This document shows, piece after piece, positions 35,626 through 43,585 of a stretch of 64,000 bases of DNA. The notes under the pieces are model-generated. The model worked only from the letters and a program-made list of their open reading frames with translations. It ran no database searches and was not told the origin of the DNA. A program made the translations under genes and the position numbers. Where the stretch lies: positions 7,067 to 71,066 of the forward strand of contig CAYQQU010000025.1 of assembly GCA_964419545.1 (NCBI GenBank), in the 5' to 3' direction. Source of the stretch: CAYQQU01 sp964419545. GTDB taxonomy: Bacteria > Bacteroidota > Bacteroidia > Chitinophagales > Saprospiraceae. Each line of letters opens with the position of its first letter. Position 1 is the stretch's first letter.

Positions 35626-35650
35626 GGAATACCGGCGATTAATCGTATTT
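35626..35650 (+). terminator. possible hairpin terminator after eno
   Basis: TAATCGCTGG (35626-35635) and CCGGCGATTA (35641-35650) pair with one mismatch around a 5-base loop. A T-rich stretch (TATTTTT) starts a few bases later. Confidence 0.45.
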
Positions 35651-35677
35651 TTAGGAGCGACCAAATACGAAGCGAAT

Positions 35678-35995
35678 ATGCTGTTTAAGGATTTTCTACA
35701 ACCTGCCCTGGAACGGTTGCCGGCGCCCCTGCGCAATAAATACTTCCTCATCCTGGCCGTCTTTTTCGGCTGGATGATCTTTTTCGATAAGCACGACGTC
35801 ATCACCCAGTGGCGGCTGCAGCGATCGGTCAATAAGCTGGAGGACGACAAGGAATTCTATTCCCGCAAGATCGAAGAGGCGGAACAAACGCGGCTCGACC
35901 TCGAGGTCAATCGCGAAAAATTCGCCCGCGAACGCTACTACATGAAAAAAAAGGACGAGGACGTTTTCGTCATCGTCAAGGAAGAAGAAGAATAA
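35678..35995 (+). CDS. DivIC/FtsB-like septum formation initiator
   Basis: 105 residues with one membrane helix ('YFLILAVFFGWMIFF', about 26-40) followed by a predicted coiled coil (about 55-90, 'LEDDKEFYSRKIEEAEQTRL') and an acidic C-terminus. This matches the FtsB/DivIC family, whose members link cell-wall synthesis and Z-ring proteins during division. The eno-divIC neighbourhood is conserved in many bacteria (eno-ftsB in proteobacteria), which supports the call. Confidence 0.85.
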   Translation: MLFKDFLQPALERLPAPLRNKYFLILAVFFGWMIFFDKHDVITQWRLQRSVNKLEDDKEFYSRKIEEAEQTRLDLEVNREKFARERYYMKKKDEDVFVIVKEEEE

Positions 35996-36020
35996 ACAAA
36001 CGCAAAATCTAACCAAGCTT

Positions 36021-36908
36021 ATGTCAGTTCTTGTCAATAAGGATTCCCGCATCATCGTTCAGGGATTCACGGGTAGAGAAGGCACGTTTCACGCCGGCCA
36101 AATGATCGAATACGGCACCAATGTCGTCGGCGGCGTAACGCCGGGCAAAGGCGGGCAGCAACACCTCGAACGGCCGGTCTTCAATACGGTAGCCGATGCC
36201 GTCAAAGGCGCCGGCGCCGATACTTCGGTCATCTTCGTACCGCCGCCCTTTGCCGCCGACGCCATCATGGAGGCGGCCGAAGCGGGCATCAAAGTGATCA
36301 TCTGCATCACCGAGGGCATCCCGGTGCAGGATATGGTGAAAGTGAAGGATTACCTCATCGACAAGGATGTCCACCTGGTAGGACCCAACTGCCCGGGCGT
36401 GATCACGCCGGGGGAAGCGAAATGCGGCATCATGCCGGGCTTTATTCACAATCCCGGCAGCATCGGCATCGTCTCGCGCTCTGGCACGCTGACCTACGAA
36501 GCGGTCGATCAGGTCACTAAAGCAGGCCTCGGCCAGTCGACCTGCATCGGGATCGGCGGCGATCCTATCGTCGGCACCACCACCAAGGAAGCTGTTGAAC
36601 TGCTGATGAACGATCCGAAAACGGAAGGCATCATCATGATCGGCGAGATCGGCGGCAGCATGGAAGCCGACGCCGCGAACTACATCAAAGCGCACGGAAC
36701 CAAACCCGTCGTCGGCTTCATCGCCGGCCAGACGGCGCCCAAAGGCCGCACCATGGGCCACGCCGGCGCCATCATCGGCGGCAAGGCGGATACGGCGGCC
36801 GCAAAAATGGAGATCATGGAAGCCTGCGGCATCCACGTGGTGAAGTCGCCGGCCGAGATCGGCGCTACCATGGTGCGCGCGCTGAAAGGCGAGCCGAGCA
36901 CGCTATAA
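36021..36908 (+). CDS. sucD: succinyl-CoA synthetase (ADP/GDP-forming) alpha subunit
   Basis: 295 residues. The CoA-binding Rossmann domain begins 'VQGFTGREGTFHAGQMIEYG', followed by 'VGGVTPGKGGQQHLERPVF'. The phosphohistidine loop is 'GRTMGHAGAIIGG'. It forms succinate and ATP/GTP from succinyl-CoA in the TCA cycle. The beta subunit gene is not adjacent. Confidence 0.97.
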   Translation: MSVLVNKDSRIIVQGFTGREGTFHAGQMIEYGTNVVGGVTPGKGGQQHLERPVFNTVADAVKGAGADTSVIFVPPPFAADAIMEAAEAGIKVIICITEGIPVQDMVKVKDYLIDKDVHLVGPNCPGVITPGEAKCGIMPGFIHNPGSIGIVSRSGTLTYEAVDQVTKAGLGQSTCIGIGGDPIVGTTTKEAVELLMNDPKTEGIIMIGEIGGSMEADAANYIKAHGTKPVVGFIAGQTAPKGRTMGHAGAIIGGKADTAAAKMEIMEACGIHVVKSPAEIGATMVRALKGEPSTL

Positions 36909-36936
36909 CGCAGTTTTTTGTGTGACTGAAATAGTG

Positions 36937-36979
36937 AAAACGCCATTCCCGATGCTCCGGGGATGGCGTTTTGGTTTTT
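36937..36979 (+). terminator. intrinsic terminator after sucD
   Basis: AAAACGCCATTCCC (36937-36950) pairs with GGGGATGGCGTTTT (36959-36972) with one G-T mismatch and is followed by GGTTTTTG. Confidence 0.85.
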
Positions 36980-37015
36980 GCGTAAACTTCGTACGGAAGA
37001 ACAGCAGAACGCCGG

Positions 37016-37034
37016 TCGTAGTTTACAACTACGA
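37016..37034. repeat. small palindrome, copy 1
   Basis: TCGTAGTT-TAC-AACTACGA, a perfect 8-bp stem. A near-identical palindrome lies at 37100-37120. Related fragments (ACTTCGTACGG, GCTTCGTAGG) lie nearby, so this gap carries a small repeat cluster. Confidence 0.7.
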
Positions 37035-37099
37035 AGCGTACTATTCATCGAATATTTCCCCCGCTTCGTAGGAATAAACCCCCGAAAATACCCCCGCGC

Positions 37100-37120
37100 T
37101 TCGTAGTTTGCAACTACGAA
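37100..37120. repeat. small palindrome, copy 2
   Basis: TTCGTAGTT-TGC-AACTACGAA, a perfect 9-bp stem, second copy of the element at 37016-37034. Confidence 0.7.
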
Positions 37121-37171
37121 CCAAGCCTACCCGGCACAATATTTGATTTTAATCAAAACTCAGGATTTTCG

Positions 37172-37810
37172 GTGAAACGGCTACTCTTCCTGTTCGTCAA
37201 GCTACTCTTTCTCTTCGTATTGCCCTTCTGGCTGCTGATCCGGGGTTCCGTCTACCTGCACGAGCAGTACGTGTTGTCAGCCTGGAGCGCTATCGGTGGC
37301 GGCGTTTTGCTGAGTGCTGCTTTAATATTCCTCTATCTCGCTTATTTGCGACGAATCTGGCTGGGGCGCACTTTCGGCCTGCGCCGCACCTATGCTTTGG
37401 CTCTGGCCCTGGTCGTCGTCTATTGTCTGCCCTGTCTGTTTTTCCTCTCTGCCACGAACGCCAAGCACGAGTCGGTGCGCGAAGAATTTACCCGCCTGCA
37501 TCCGGTATTGCGCCTGGGCGTCAGCACCGTCATTTTCCTCGACCAATCCTTGCTGATCACCGATGCCGACCGCCGGCCGGAAGATTACGGCCGAATGGGC
37601 CTGCCCGTCAACAACCGCTCCCTGCACTACCGGCAGAGCAGCGGCTACGCCCACGCCGTGGACATCCGCACCATCGGCCGCGGACCGATACGCAACGGCC
37701 TGCTGAGCCTGTACTTCCGCCTGATGGGCTTCCAGACGCTGCGGCACACGGGTACGGCGGATCATCTGCACGTCTCGCTTTATAGCCATGATCGGCCGGG
37801 GGGGAGGTAG
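37172..37810 (+). CDS. membrane protein with possible LAS-type (M15-like) peptidase domain
   Basis: 212 residues starting at GTG 37172; the first internal Met is far inside, and a purine-rich AGGA lies upstream. Three hydrophobic segments occupy about residues 3-23, 37-57 and 71-95. The C-terminal part contains 'SSGYAHAVDIRT' and 'TADHLHVSL', reminiscent of the H..D and HxH zinc blocks of D-Ala-D-Ala peptidases (LAS family). The spacing of the first block does not fit the M15 consensus exactly, so the peptidase call is tentative. It may act on peptidoglycan outside the membrane. Confidence 0.5.
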   Translation: MKRLLFLFVKLLFLFVLPFWLLIRGSVYLHEQYVLSAWSAIGGGVLLSAALIFLYLAYLRRIWLGRTFGLRRTYALALALVVVYCLPCLFFLSATNAKHESVREEFTRLHPVLRLGVSTVIFLDQSLLITDADRRPEDYGRMGLPVNNRSLHYRQSSGYAHAVDIRTIGRGPIRNGLLSLYFRLMGFQTLRHTGTADHLHVSLYSHDRPGGR

Positions 37811-37853
37811 GAAGGGAGAAAATAATCCGGACTAGATCGGTTGCTCAAGACTA

Positions 37854-38438
37854 CTACCGCAGCGCCATAAATACCGCGATCAGCAGCAGGATGATAAAGG
37901 TGACGAGAATGTAGAAGGAAACGCTGTTATCCGCCTTGCTGTGCAGTTTTTTCATCGCCTCCAGCCAGTCACCGCCCAGCTTTTTGCCCAGCGGCTCGTG
38001 CAGCATGACGAAGTAGATGGGATGGCCGTGGCGCTCCTGGTCGCCGTGCTTTTGCAGGATGAAGAAGTCGTTGTCGAGGAAAGCCAGGTCGAAGAGTTCG
38101 CCTTCCGCTTTGTTGCGGCCGGAGATCAGCAGCTTATTGGAGGCGGCCATATAGCTCCAGGTACCCGTGAAGACATCACCGTCTACTACGCGCAGGTACT
38201 CGTTGTCTTCATCTTCGCTCGCTTTTTCTTTGAAGATGTGGAGCACCGTCCCCTGGAAGTCGTCATCGTCGCGGTATTCCAGCCATCCTTTATTGATGTA
38301 GAATTTCTGTTCGCGCAAGTCTTCACTCCACGGCTTGACGTCCCCCAGGATCTGCTTGAGGGATTTGTCGAGGCTCTCCGCCGTCGGCACCGGCTTGACG
38401 ACCGAGCGGCTGATGCGGTCCAAGAGTTTGTTCTCCAA
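37854..38438 (-). CDS. tail-anchored protein of unknown function
   Basis: 194 residues. Hydrophilic and acidic until a single C-terminal helix ('VSFYILVTFIILLLIAVFMAL'), so it is probably anchored with its N-terminus in the cytoplasm. The middle ('VDGDVFTGTWSYMAASNKLL') looks like a beta-rich lipocalin-type segment, but no family is recognised. It converges with the LAS-like gene. Confidence 0.6.
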   Translation of the reverse strand: MENKLLDRISRSVVKPVPTAESLDKSLKQILGDVKPWSEDLREQKFYINKGWLEYRDDDDFQGTVLHIFKEKASEDEDNEYLRVVDGDVFTGTWSYMAASNKLLISGRNKAEGELFDLAFLDNDFFILQKHGDQERHGHPIYFVMLHEPLGKKLGGDWLEAMKKLHSKADNSVSFYILVTFIILLLIAVFMALR

Positions 38439-38490
38439 AGTGATTTAAGGTTTGTCCTACCTCAATATAAGGAAAGTTTCCGTTCCCTTT

Positions 38491-38964
38491 TTACCATTCG
38501 GAGCGTTTACGAAAATATTTAGGATTGACGATCAACAGCCCAAACGACTCACAATCCTCCTTCGTCTGTCTGGCGTGATGGGCGCCGTGGGCTCGCAGGA
38601 TGGCCCGGGAATAGCGATTGTCGAGCTGCTGGAACCACTTGAATCGCCGGTGGATGTACACGTCGTGGATGAGAAAATAGATCATGCCGTAGATGGAAAT
38701 GCCGATGCCGACGAAGAGGAGCCAGAAATACCCAGGCGTCGAGAGGCCGACAATATAGGAAAAGGCGCTGGGTATGGCGAAGACCAGAAAGAACAGGTCG
38801 TTGCGCTCGAAAAAGCCGTCTTTGTGATGATGGGGCTTGTGGTGGTCGGCGTGCCAGTTCCACAGAAAGCCGTGCATGATGTACTTGTGGGCGAACCAGG
38901 CGACAAATTCCATGGCGACGACGGACGCCAGGGTGATGGCTGTGTATAACAGTATTGTTGCCAT
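38491..38964 (-). CDS. crtZ: beta-carotene hydroxylase CrtZ
   Basis: 157 residues with four membrane helices and the complete histidine clusters of the fatty-acid-hydroxylase-like family: 'HKYIMH', 'HADHHKPHHH', 'HDVYIHRRF' and 'HGAHHARQ'. These bind the di-iron centre. CrtZ adds 3-hydroxyl groups to beta-ionone rings. It is the last of three carotenoid genes on this strand, 116 bases after the cruF-like gene. Confidence 0.92.
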   Translation of the reverse strand: MATILLYTAITLASVVAMEFVAWFAHKYIMHGFLWNWHADHHKPHHHKDGFFERNDLFFLVFAIPSAFSYIVGLSTPGYFWLLFVGIGISIYGMIYFLIHDVYIHRRFKWFQQLDNRYSRAILRAHGAHHARQTKEDCESFGLLIVNPKYFRKRSEW

Positions 38965-39080
38965 AATTAAAGGTATTCTGTTTTTTCAAATGCTGGCGTA
39001 GGTGTTGTACGGCCGATCTTCAGATTATTTTACAAAAATAATGGGTCCTGGACATTATTTGATTGCAATCGGTCGGGCGA

Positions 39081-39797
39081 CTACGCCAAAACCAGAACCA
39101 AAAAAAAGACGAATTGCCAAATAAACAATGCGATACCGACTTTGTTCCTTACGTCGCCCAGCCAGTGCATGAAAAGCAACAGGAGCGGCCAGGCCACTAC
39201 AAACCAGCCCAGGTAGTTCTGCAGCGGGATCTCCGCGCCGGCCCAGGTCCAGAAGCCGTAGCGCACGGCTACCGGTTCGATGAGCAGGTCGAGCCCTACC
39301 ATCAGGGCGGCGGCCAGGGTCGCTTTCAGCCATTTCGGCAGGCGCGACCCCAGTTCGTTGACGGTGACGCCCGCTCCATAGCTGACGATCACCCAGTTGA
39401 CGCCGATCATCAGCGGCGTGCCCCACAGCTTCCACCCCAGCACCCGGCCGTAGACGTATTCGCCGAAAAGGAGGCCCGTTTGTACGCCGAAGAGCTCCGC
39501 GCCGAAGCCTACGGCGTAAGCGATGCCGAGGTAGGCGATCGATCGCTGATCCCAGCGGGGATGGCGCCAGAGCACCAGCGCCAGGGTGACCAGCAAATTG
39601 ATGGGCGTCAGCAGGATAAAATCCGGATGCAGCCGCGTCAGGATACCCACTATTCCCACCGAAAACAGGATGGAAATAACGGCGATGGCCCGGTTGTCGG
39701 GCGTATTCCAGGGGGCGGAAACGAAGCGGTTCAGCTGCTGCATGGCCGTTTGGAATGCGGAATGGATAACTGGGTTCTGGGTTTTTTGTTTTGTCAT
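39081..39797 (-). CDS. cruF: CruF-like carotenoid 1,2-hydratase
   Basis: 238 residues with about seven membrane helices. The pattern 'GFGAELFGVQTGLLFGEYVYG', 'WKLWGTPLMIGVNW' and 'DLLIEPVAVRYGFWTWAG' matches the CruF / bisanhydrobacterioruberin hydratase-type family (DUF422). These add water to the psi end of a carotenoid, making a 1'-hydroxyl. Its ATG overlaps the stop of the upstream desaturase gene (ATGA), so the two are translationally coupled. Confidence 0.85.
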   Translation of the reverse strand: MTKQKTQNPVIHSAFQTAMQQLNRFVSAPWNTPDNRAIAVISILFSVGIVGILTRLHPDFILLTPINLLVTLALVLWRHPRWDQRSIAYLGIAYAVGFGAELFGVQTGLLFGEYVYGRVLGWKLWGTPLMIGVNWVIVSYGAGVTVNELGSRLPKWLKATLAAALMVGLDLLIEPVAVRYGFWTWAGAEIPLQNYLGWFVVAWPLLLLFMHWLGDVRNKVGIALFIWQFVFFLVLVLA

Positions 39798-41251
39798 GTC
39801 GCCATGATTTCATCCACGATGCGGGCTGAAAGCAGGCAGAGCGGGATGCCGCCGCCGGGGTGTACGCTGCCGCCGCAAAAATAAAGATTTTTGATGCGAC
39901 TGGAAAAATTGGCGTGCCGCATGAAGGCGGCCATGCGGTCGTTGGAGCTCGTGCCGTAGAGGGCGCCGAGGTGGGAGCGCGTCTGGCTCTGGATGCGGCG
40001 CGGGTCGAGGGTTTCTTCGCATTCGATCAGGTCGGCGAGATCGACGCCCAGCCGGCGGCTCAGCTTTTCGATGACCCGGCGGCGGGTGCGGGCGATGAGC
40101 GCGTCCCAGTCCTGCCCGTCATCGTACGGGGCGTTGATCATGGTAAACCAGTTCTCGCAGCCTGCCGGTGCATCGGTGGGCGTATACTTGGACGTGACGT
40201 TGACGTAAACCGTGGGATCGTCGCCGATATCGCCGGCCTCGAGCCGGTCGAACTCATGCCGGTAGTCGTTGCTGAAAAAGATATTGTGCAGGTCGAGTTC
40301 CGGAAAGCGACGGCGCACGCCCCAGTAAAAAATCAGGGCCGAGGTCGACTTGCGCTGCCGCAGGATGCGTTCCGGCCGGCGCCGGCCGGGCAGCAATTGC
40401 CGGTAGGTGAAGAAGACGTCCATATTGCTGATGATGCGATCGAAGGGAAGCTCTTCATTCGCCACTCGCAGCGAAACCGCCCGCCGTTCCCGTACGCCGA
40501 TCTCCTGCACCGGCTGCTCGAAATGGAACCGCACGCCGAGCTGCTTTGCCAGCTCGTAGATGCTGCGGGTGATGCTGTACATGCCGCCTTCCGGATAGAA
40601 AGCGCCGATGCGATGCTCGAAATGGGGAATAATGCTGAGCAGTCCGGGCGCTTTGTAGGGATTGGAGCCGTTGTAAGTGGCGAAGCGGTTGAACAGCTGC
40701 ACCAGCTTGGGGTGTTCGGCCAGGCGTTCGTGCACCCGGTTCATGCTCGTAAACAGGTCGAGCGTGGGAATGCGCAGCATGGCGCGGGCCACCGAAAGGT
40801 TAGTCCAGGTGTCGAGGCGATGCAGTGATTTTTCCAGGAAGATGCGACCGGTGAGCCGGTATTTGCGCTCGCTGTCGGCGAGGAGGCGATGGACCCGCTC
40901 GGCCGGCAGCTCCAGCTTCTCGGAGACTTCGCGGGCAAAGGCGTCGATCTCGGCGTGCGCCTGCAGCTGCGCGCCGTCGTCCCAGAAATAATTGCAGACT
41001 ACGGGCAGCCGCTGGTAGCGAAAATGCTGCCCGGCGTCTTTTCCCGCCAGCGCAAACAGCTCATCGACGTACTGCGGCATGGTGAACAGGGACGGGCCGA
41101 AATCAAAGCGATAGCCGTCGAGCGAAAATTCGGTGAGCTTGCCGCCCGGCCCGCTCTGGGCTTCAAATACATCCACTTCGTAGCCGCGGGCCGCCATCCG
41201 TACGGCCGACGCTAGGCCGGCGACGCCCGCTCCGATAATTCCTATACGCAA
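39794..41251 (-). CDS. crtD: CrtI/CrtD-family carotenoid desaturase, probably 1-hydroxycarotenoid 3,4-desaturase (CrtD)
   Basis: 485 residues if it starts at the TTG at 41249-41251, directly before the FAD-binding 'RIGIIGAGVAGLASAVR'; there is no ATG upstream in frame, and another TTG at 41335 would add 28 residues without homology. The FAD end motif is 'NLYFCGGSVHPGGGIPL'. The segments 'PGGKLTEFSLDGYRFDFGPS' and 'ATYNGSNPYKAPGLLSIIPH' resemble, as I recall them, Bacteroidota CrtD rather than phytoene desaturase CrtI. With cruF and crtZ downstream, CrtD fits better: it desaturates the 3',4' bond after CruF hydration. CrtI remains possible. Confidence 0.8.
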   Translation of the reverse strand: MRIGIIGAGVAGLASAVRMAARGYEVDVFEAQSGPGGKLTEFSLDGYRFDFGPSLFTMPQYVDELFALAGKDAGQHFRYQRLPVVCNYFWDDGAQLQAHAEIDAFAREVSEKLELPAERVHRLLADSERKYRLTGRIFLEKSLHRLDTWTNLSVARAMLRIPTLDLFTSMNRVHERLAEHPKLVQLFNRFATYNGSNPYKAPGLLSIIPHFEHRIGAFYPEGGMYSITRSIYELAKQLGVRFHFEQPVQEIGVRERRAVSLRVANEELPFDRIISNMDVFFTYRQLLPGRRRPERILRQRKSTSALIFYWGVRRRFPELDLHNIFFSNDYRHEFDRLEAGDIGDDPTVYVNVTSKYTPTDAPAGCENWFTMINAPYDDGQDWDALIARTRRRVIEKLSRRLGVDLADLIECEETLDPRRIQSQTRSHLGALYGTSSNDRMAAFMRHANFSSRIKNLYFCGGSVHPGGGIPLCLLSARIVDEIMAT

Positions 41252-41473
41252 TGTTCTTCTTTTTGAGTTGTTTATCCCATCAACAATCGTCTCTGCGTTA
41301 TGTTGTAAAGTCGCTAGGGAGAAGTTAATTCCCAAAAAGAAAGCGGCAAAGGGGCATCATTTCTTGCGATCAATGCGTTTTGGCGTGGGAAATTCATAAA
41401 AATTTTTAATGGCTAACGACGGGCCGGCAACAATTTTCATCCGTTCTTTTCATTTCTATAGAAACAGTCTTCC

Positions 41474-41481
41474 TATTTTTG
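41474..41481 (+). promoter_or_regulatory. -7 promoter element before the TPR gene
   Basis: TATTTTTG fits TAnnTTTG and lies 53 bases before the ATG at 41535. No clear TTG is visible at -33. Confidence 0.4.
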
Positions 41482-41534
41482 CTAACCTTTCATGGTCAAA
41501 GAGATTTCATTCGATAACCTAAACAACAGAGACA

Positions 41535-42356
41535 ATGGGGAAATTCTCATTCAATGTATTGCTAGTAGCCATCTTCGCTTTTCTTGGTTTTTCCACCGCC
41601 GTTCAGGCGCAGGAAGAAAGCCCCTCGCCGGTTAGCCTCTACAACGACGGGCTGGCCAAGCTGAAGGAAAAAGCGTATTCGGAGGCCCTTCCGCTTTTCG
41701 AGCAAGCCATCGAGGCCGCCGATCCGGAAGAAGAGTCGGAAGCCAAAGTGATTCAGCTTTCCAAGCGCAACGGCTCGATCGCCGCTTATAAAGTAGGCAA
41801 CAGCATGCGCAAAGAAGAAAAATACGATGAAGCGCTGAAGGCCTTTACCACCGGCATCGAGTTCAACCCGGGCTTTTACGCCAACTACATCGGTAAAGCG
41901 CAGACCCTCGAAGGCCAGGGGGAGGACCTACAGGCCGTAACCGCCTACGTGGAAGCCGCCGAAGCATCTCAAAAAGCCGGCAAAGCAGATAAGCACGAAC
42001 AGCTGCTGAGCAAGGCTTCCAATTTTGCCGCCAAAGCCTATGCCGACAAGAAATGGGACGAAACCATCGAGCTGGCGGAAGCCTTCCTGGAAACTCAGGA
42101 ATCAGCCGATACGCATTACTACCTGGCCGTAGCCCTGAAGGAGAAAGGCCAGGGCGATAAAGCCATCGCCCACGCCGAAAAAGGCATGGAACTGGAAACC
42201 GGCTCCGACAAGGGCCGCTACCTCTACACCAAAGCGGAAGTGCTGGAAAGCATGGGTAAAACCGACGAAGCCGCCGCTACCTACAGCCAGATCACGAGCG
42301 GCAAGTACGCCGAGCGCGCCAAGTATAAGGCGGATCAGCTGAATGGCGGGAAGTAG
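41535..42356 (+). CDS. secreted TPR-repeat protein
   Basis: 273 residues with a signal peptide ('MGKFSFNVLLVAIFAFLGFSTAVQA'). At least four tetratricopeptide-type helical pairs follow, e.g. 'SLYNDGLAKLKEKAYSEALP', 'KYDEALKAFTTGIEFNPGFY' and 'AVALKEKGQGDKAIAHAEKG'. TPRs bind proteins; being exported, it probably acts in the periplasm. No enzymatic domain. It ends at a strong terminator. Confidence 0.85.
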   Translation: MGKFSFNVLLVAIFAFLGFSTAVQAQEESPSPVSLYNDGLAKLKEKAYSEALPLFEQAIEAADPEEESEAKVIQLSKRNGSIAAYKVGNSMRKEEKYDEALKAFTTGIEFNPGFYANYIGKAQTLEGQGEDLQAVTAYVEAAEASQKAGKADKHEQLLSKASNFAAKAYADKKWDETIELAEAFLETQESADTHYYLAVALKEKGQGDKAIAHAEKGMELETGSDKGRYLYTKAEVLESMGKTDEAAATYSQITSGKYAERAKYKADQLNGGK

Positions 42357-42420
42357 GACCGGGATATCCGGGATGAGCCAGGATTTCCGGGAAGGACCGG
42401 ATGTCACGGGCTAAACGTAC

Positions 42421-42459
42421 AAAAACAGGAAAGGACGCACTTTCCTGTTTTTGTTTTTT
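42421..42459 (+). terminator. strong intrinsic terminator after the TPR gene
   Basis: AAAAACAGGAAAG (42421-42433) and CTTTCCTGTTTTT (42440-42452) pair perfectly around a 6-base loop, followed by GTTTTTT. The A and T flanks make it usable in both directions between convergent genes. Confidence 0.9.
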
Positions 42460-42463
42460 GACC

Positions 42464-42481
42464 TATGAATAATTCGGGTTT
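42464..42481. repeat. half copy of the dispersed palindromic element
   Basis: TATGAATAATTCGGGTTT resembles the right arm of the REP-like element (ATGAATAATCCGGGTT, one base changed). No matching left arm is present. It again lies between convergent genes. Confidence 0.5.
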
Positions 42482-42493
42482 ACGGTCTTGCAT

Positions 42494-43270
42494 TTACTCA
42501 AACCCCCACTTCTTCGTCGGCACCAGAATGCCGTACAGCTTATTCACTTCTATGGTGGGGTTGTCCACAAATTGATTTTGGTACATGATGGAAATCGGTT
42601 CGACGTCCTGCTGGGAGATGCGGTAGAGGGTCAGGTGATTCCAGTCGCTCCTGCTTTTGATTTCAAAAATTTCTCCGTCGGGCAACACTTTCTCCGCCGG
42701 TACGCAGAGGGCGATCGCTTGTTGAACGGTTACCTGGTCGTACTGGCCAAACTGGTCTTTTAACCTCACGGCAGCATCTGCATTGGGGCCGTTGGGAATG
42801 TAGTAGCAGACGTAATGGTCCGCTCCGTTGGGAAAAGGATGGAAAATCGGCTCGATTTTCTGGGTTGGCGTCAGCAGCCAGCGGGCGTCTTCTGTCGTGA
42901 CTTCGATCTGCCCTTCCGTAAATTGATTGGAGATCGTAACGAGGCGCGTGACGTGTTCTTTCCCTTCGATGGGATGGACGGTAAAATGCCGGTCTTCGTT
43001 CGCGATTTTTTCTGTGTTGCCGTTCATTTTCTTTTCTACCGGTACGGCAAAATAACGGGGTTCCATCACCGCAACCGATTCGACGCCGAATGCGCCCTCT
43101 TCGAATTGGTCGTTGAAGTCAACCGAAGCGATCTGGTTGGTGAGCTGATCGGATTGGTAAAGCAGGTAGTGGTTGTAACAAGCGTTGAACAACAGGATCG
43201 TCAGCAAGGCGATCGGGCCCATGATCATCCCCCAGGGAAAGGGATGGTGGGCGGTTTTTGAGGTTTTCAT
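42494..43270 (-). CDS. membrane-anchored DUF7450-like protein
   Basis: 258 residues. One N-terminal hydrophobic segment (about 15-33, containing 'LLTILLFNAC') acts as signal or anchor; the Cys might make it a lipoprotein, but the position is atypical. The middle segment 'ADHYVCYYIPNG', then 'VRLKDQFGQYDQVTVQQ' and 'LCVPAEK' follow the pattern of DUF7450 domains, which occur in many environmental secreted proteins with unknown role. It is probably extracytoplasmic. Confidence 0.6.
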   Translation of the reverse strand: MKTSKTAHHPFPWGMIMGPIALLTILLFNACYNHYLLYQSDQLTNQIASVDFNDQFEEGAFGVESVAVMEPRYFAVPVEKKMNGNTEKIANEDRHFTVHPIEGKEHVTRLVTISNQFTEGQIEVTTEDARWLLTPTQKIEPIFHPFPNGADHYVCYYIPNGPNADAAVRLKDQFGQYDQVTVQQAIALCVPAEKVLPDGEIFEIKSRSDWNHLTLYRISQQDVEPISIMYQNQFVDNPTIEVNKLYGILVPTKKWGFE

Positions 43271-43508
43271 TTGTGGTTGGTTTTGATTAGAGAATATTCC
43301 TCACAGCCTTCGGGCTGCTCCGTATAAATCGAGATGACTAATGAGGAATACTTTTCGGTGGGCGCCGGCCTTGAGTGAAGAGATGGACTCGGCCAATTGT
43401 AAATATAATCGAATAGGCTGAAAGCCTGAATGATTTTTGTCAATCAGGGTTTTTCTTCTTGCTTTCTATATTTTTACCCGGATCACTCAAGAGACGGACT
43501 TCCGTTCT
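43271..43508. other. intergenic region with short inverted repeats
   Basis: No gene is supported. It holds TATTCCTCA and TGAGGAATA about 40 bases apart and AGGCT-GAA-AGCCT near 43420. The dispersed palindromic element follows at 43509. Confidence 0.4.
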
Positions 43509-43568
43509 TTAACCCGGATTATTCATGGATTCATCAATTAAGAAGAACCCATGAATAATCCGGGTTAA
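43509..43568. repeat. dispersed palindromic element (REP-like), best copy
   Basis: TTAACCCGGATTATTCATGG (43509-43528) pairs perfectly with 43549-43568 over 20 bp around a 20-base loop. It shares its arms with 6403-6450 and lies at the 3' end of the leftward pRiA4b-like gene. Confidence 0.9.
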
Positions 43569-43585
43569 TGGCCTTATTGACAGGA

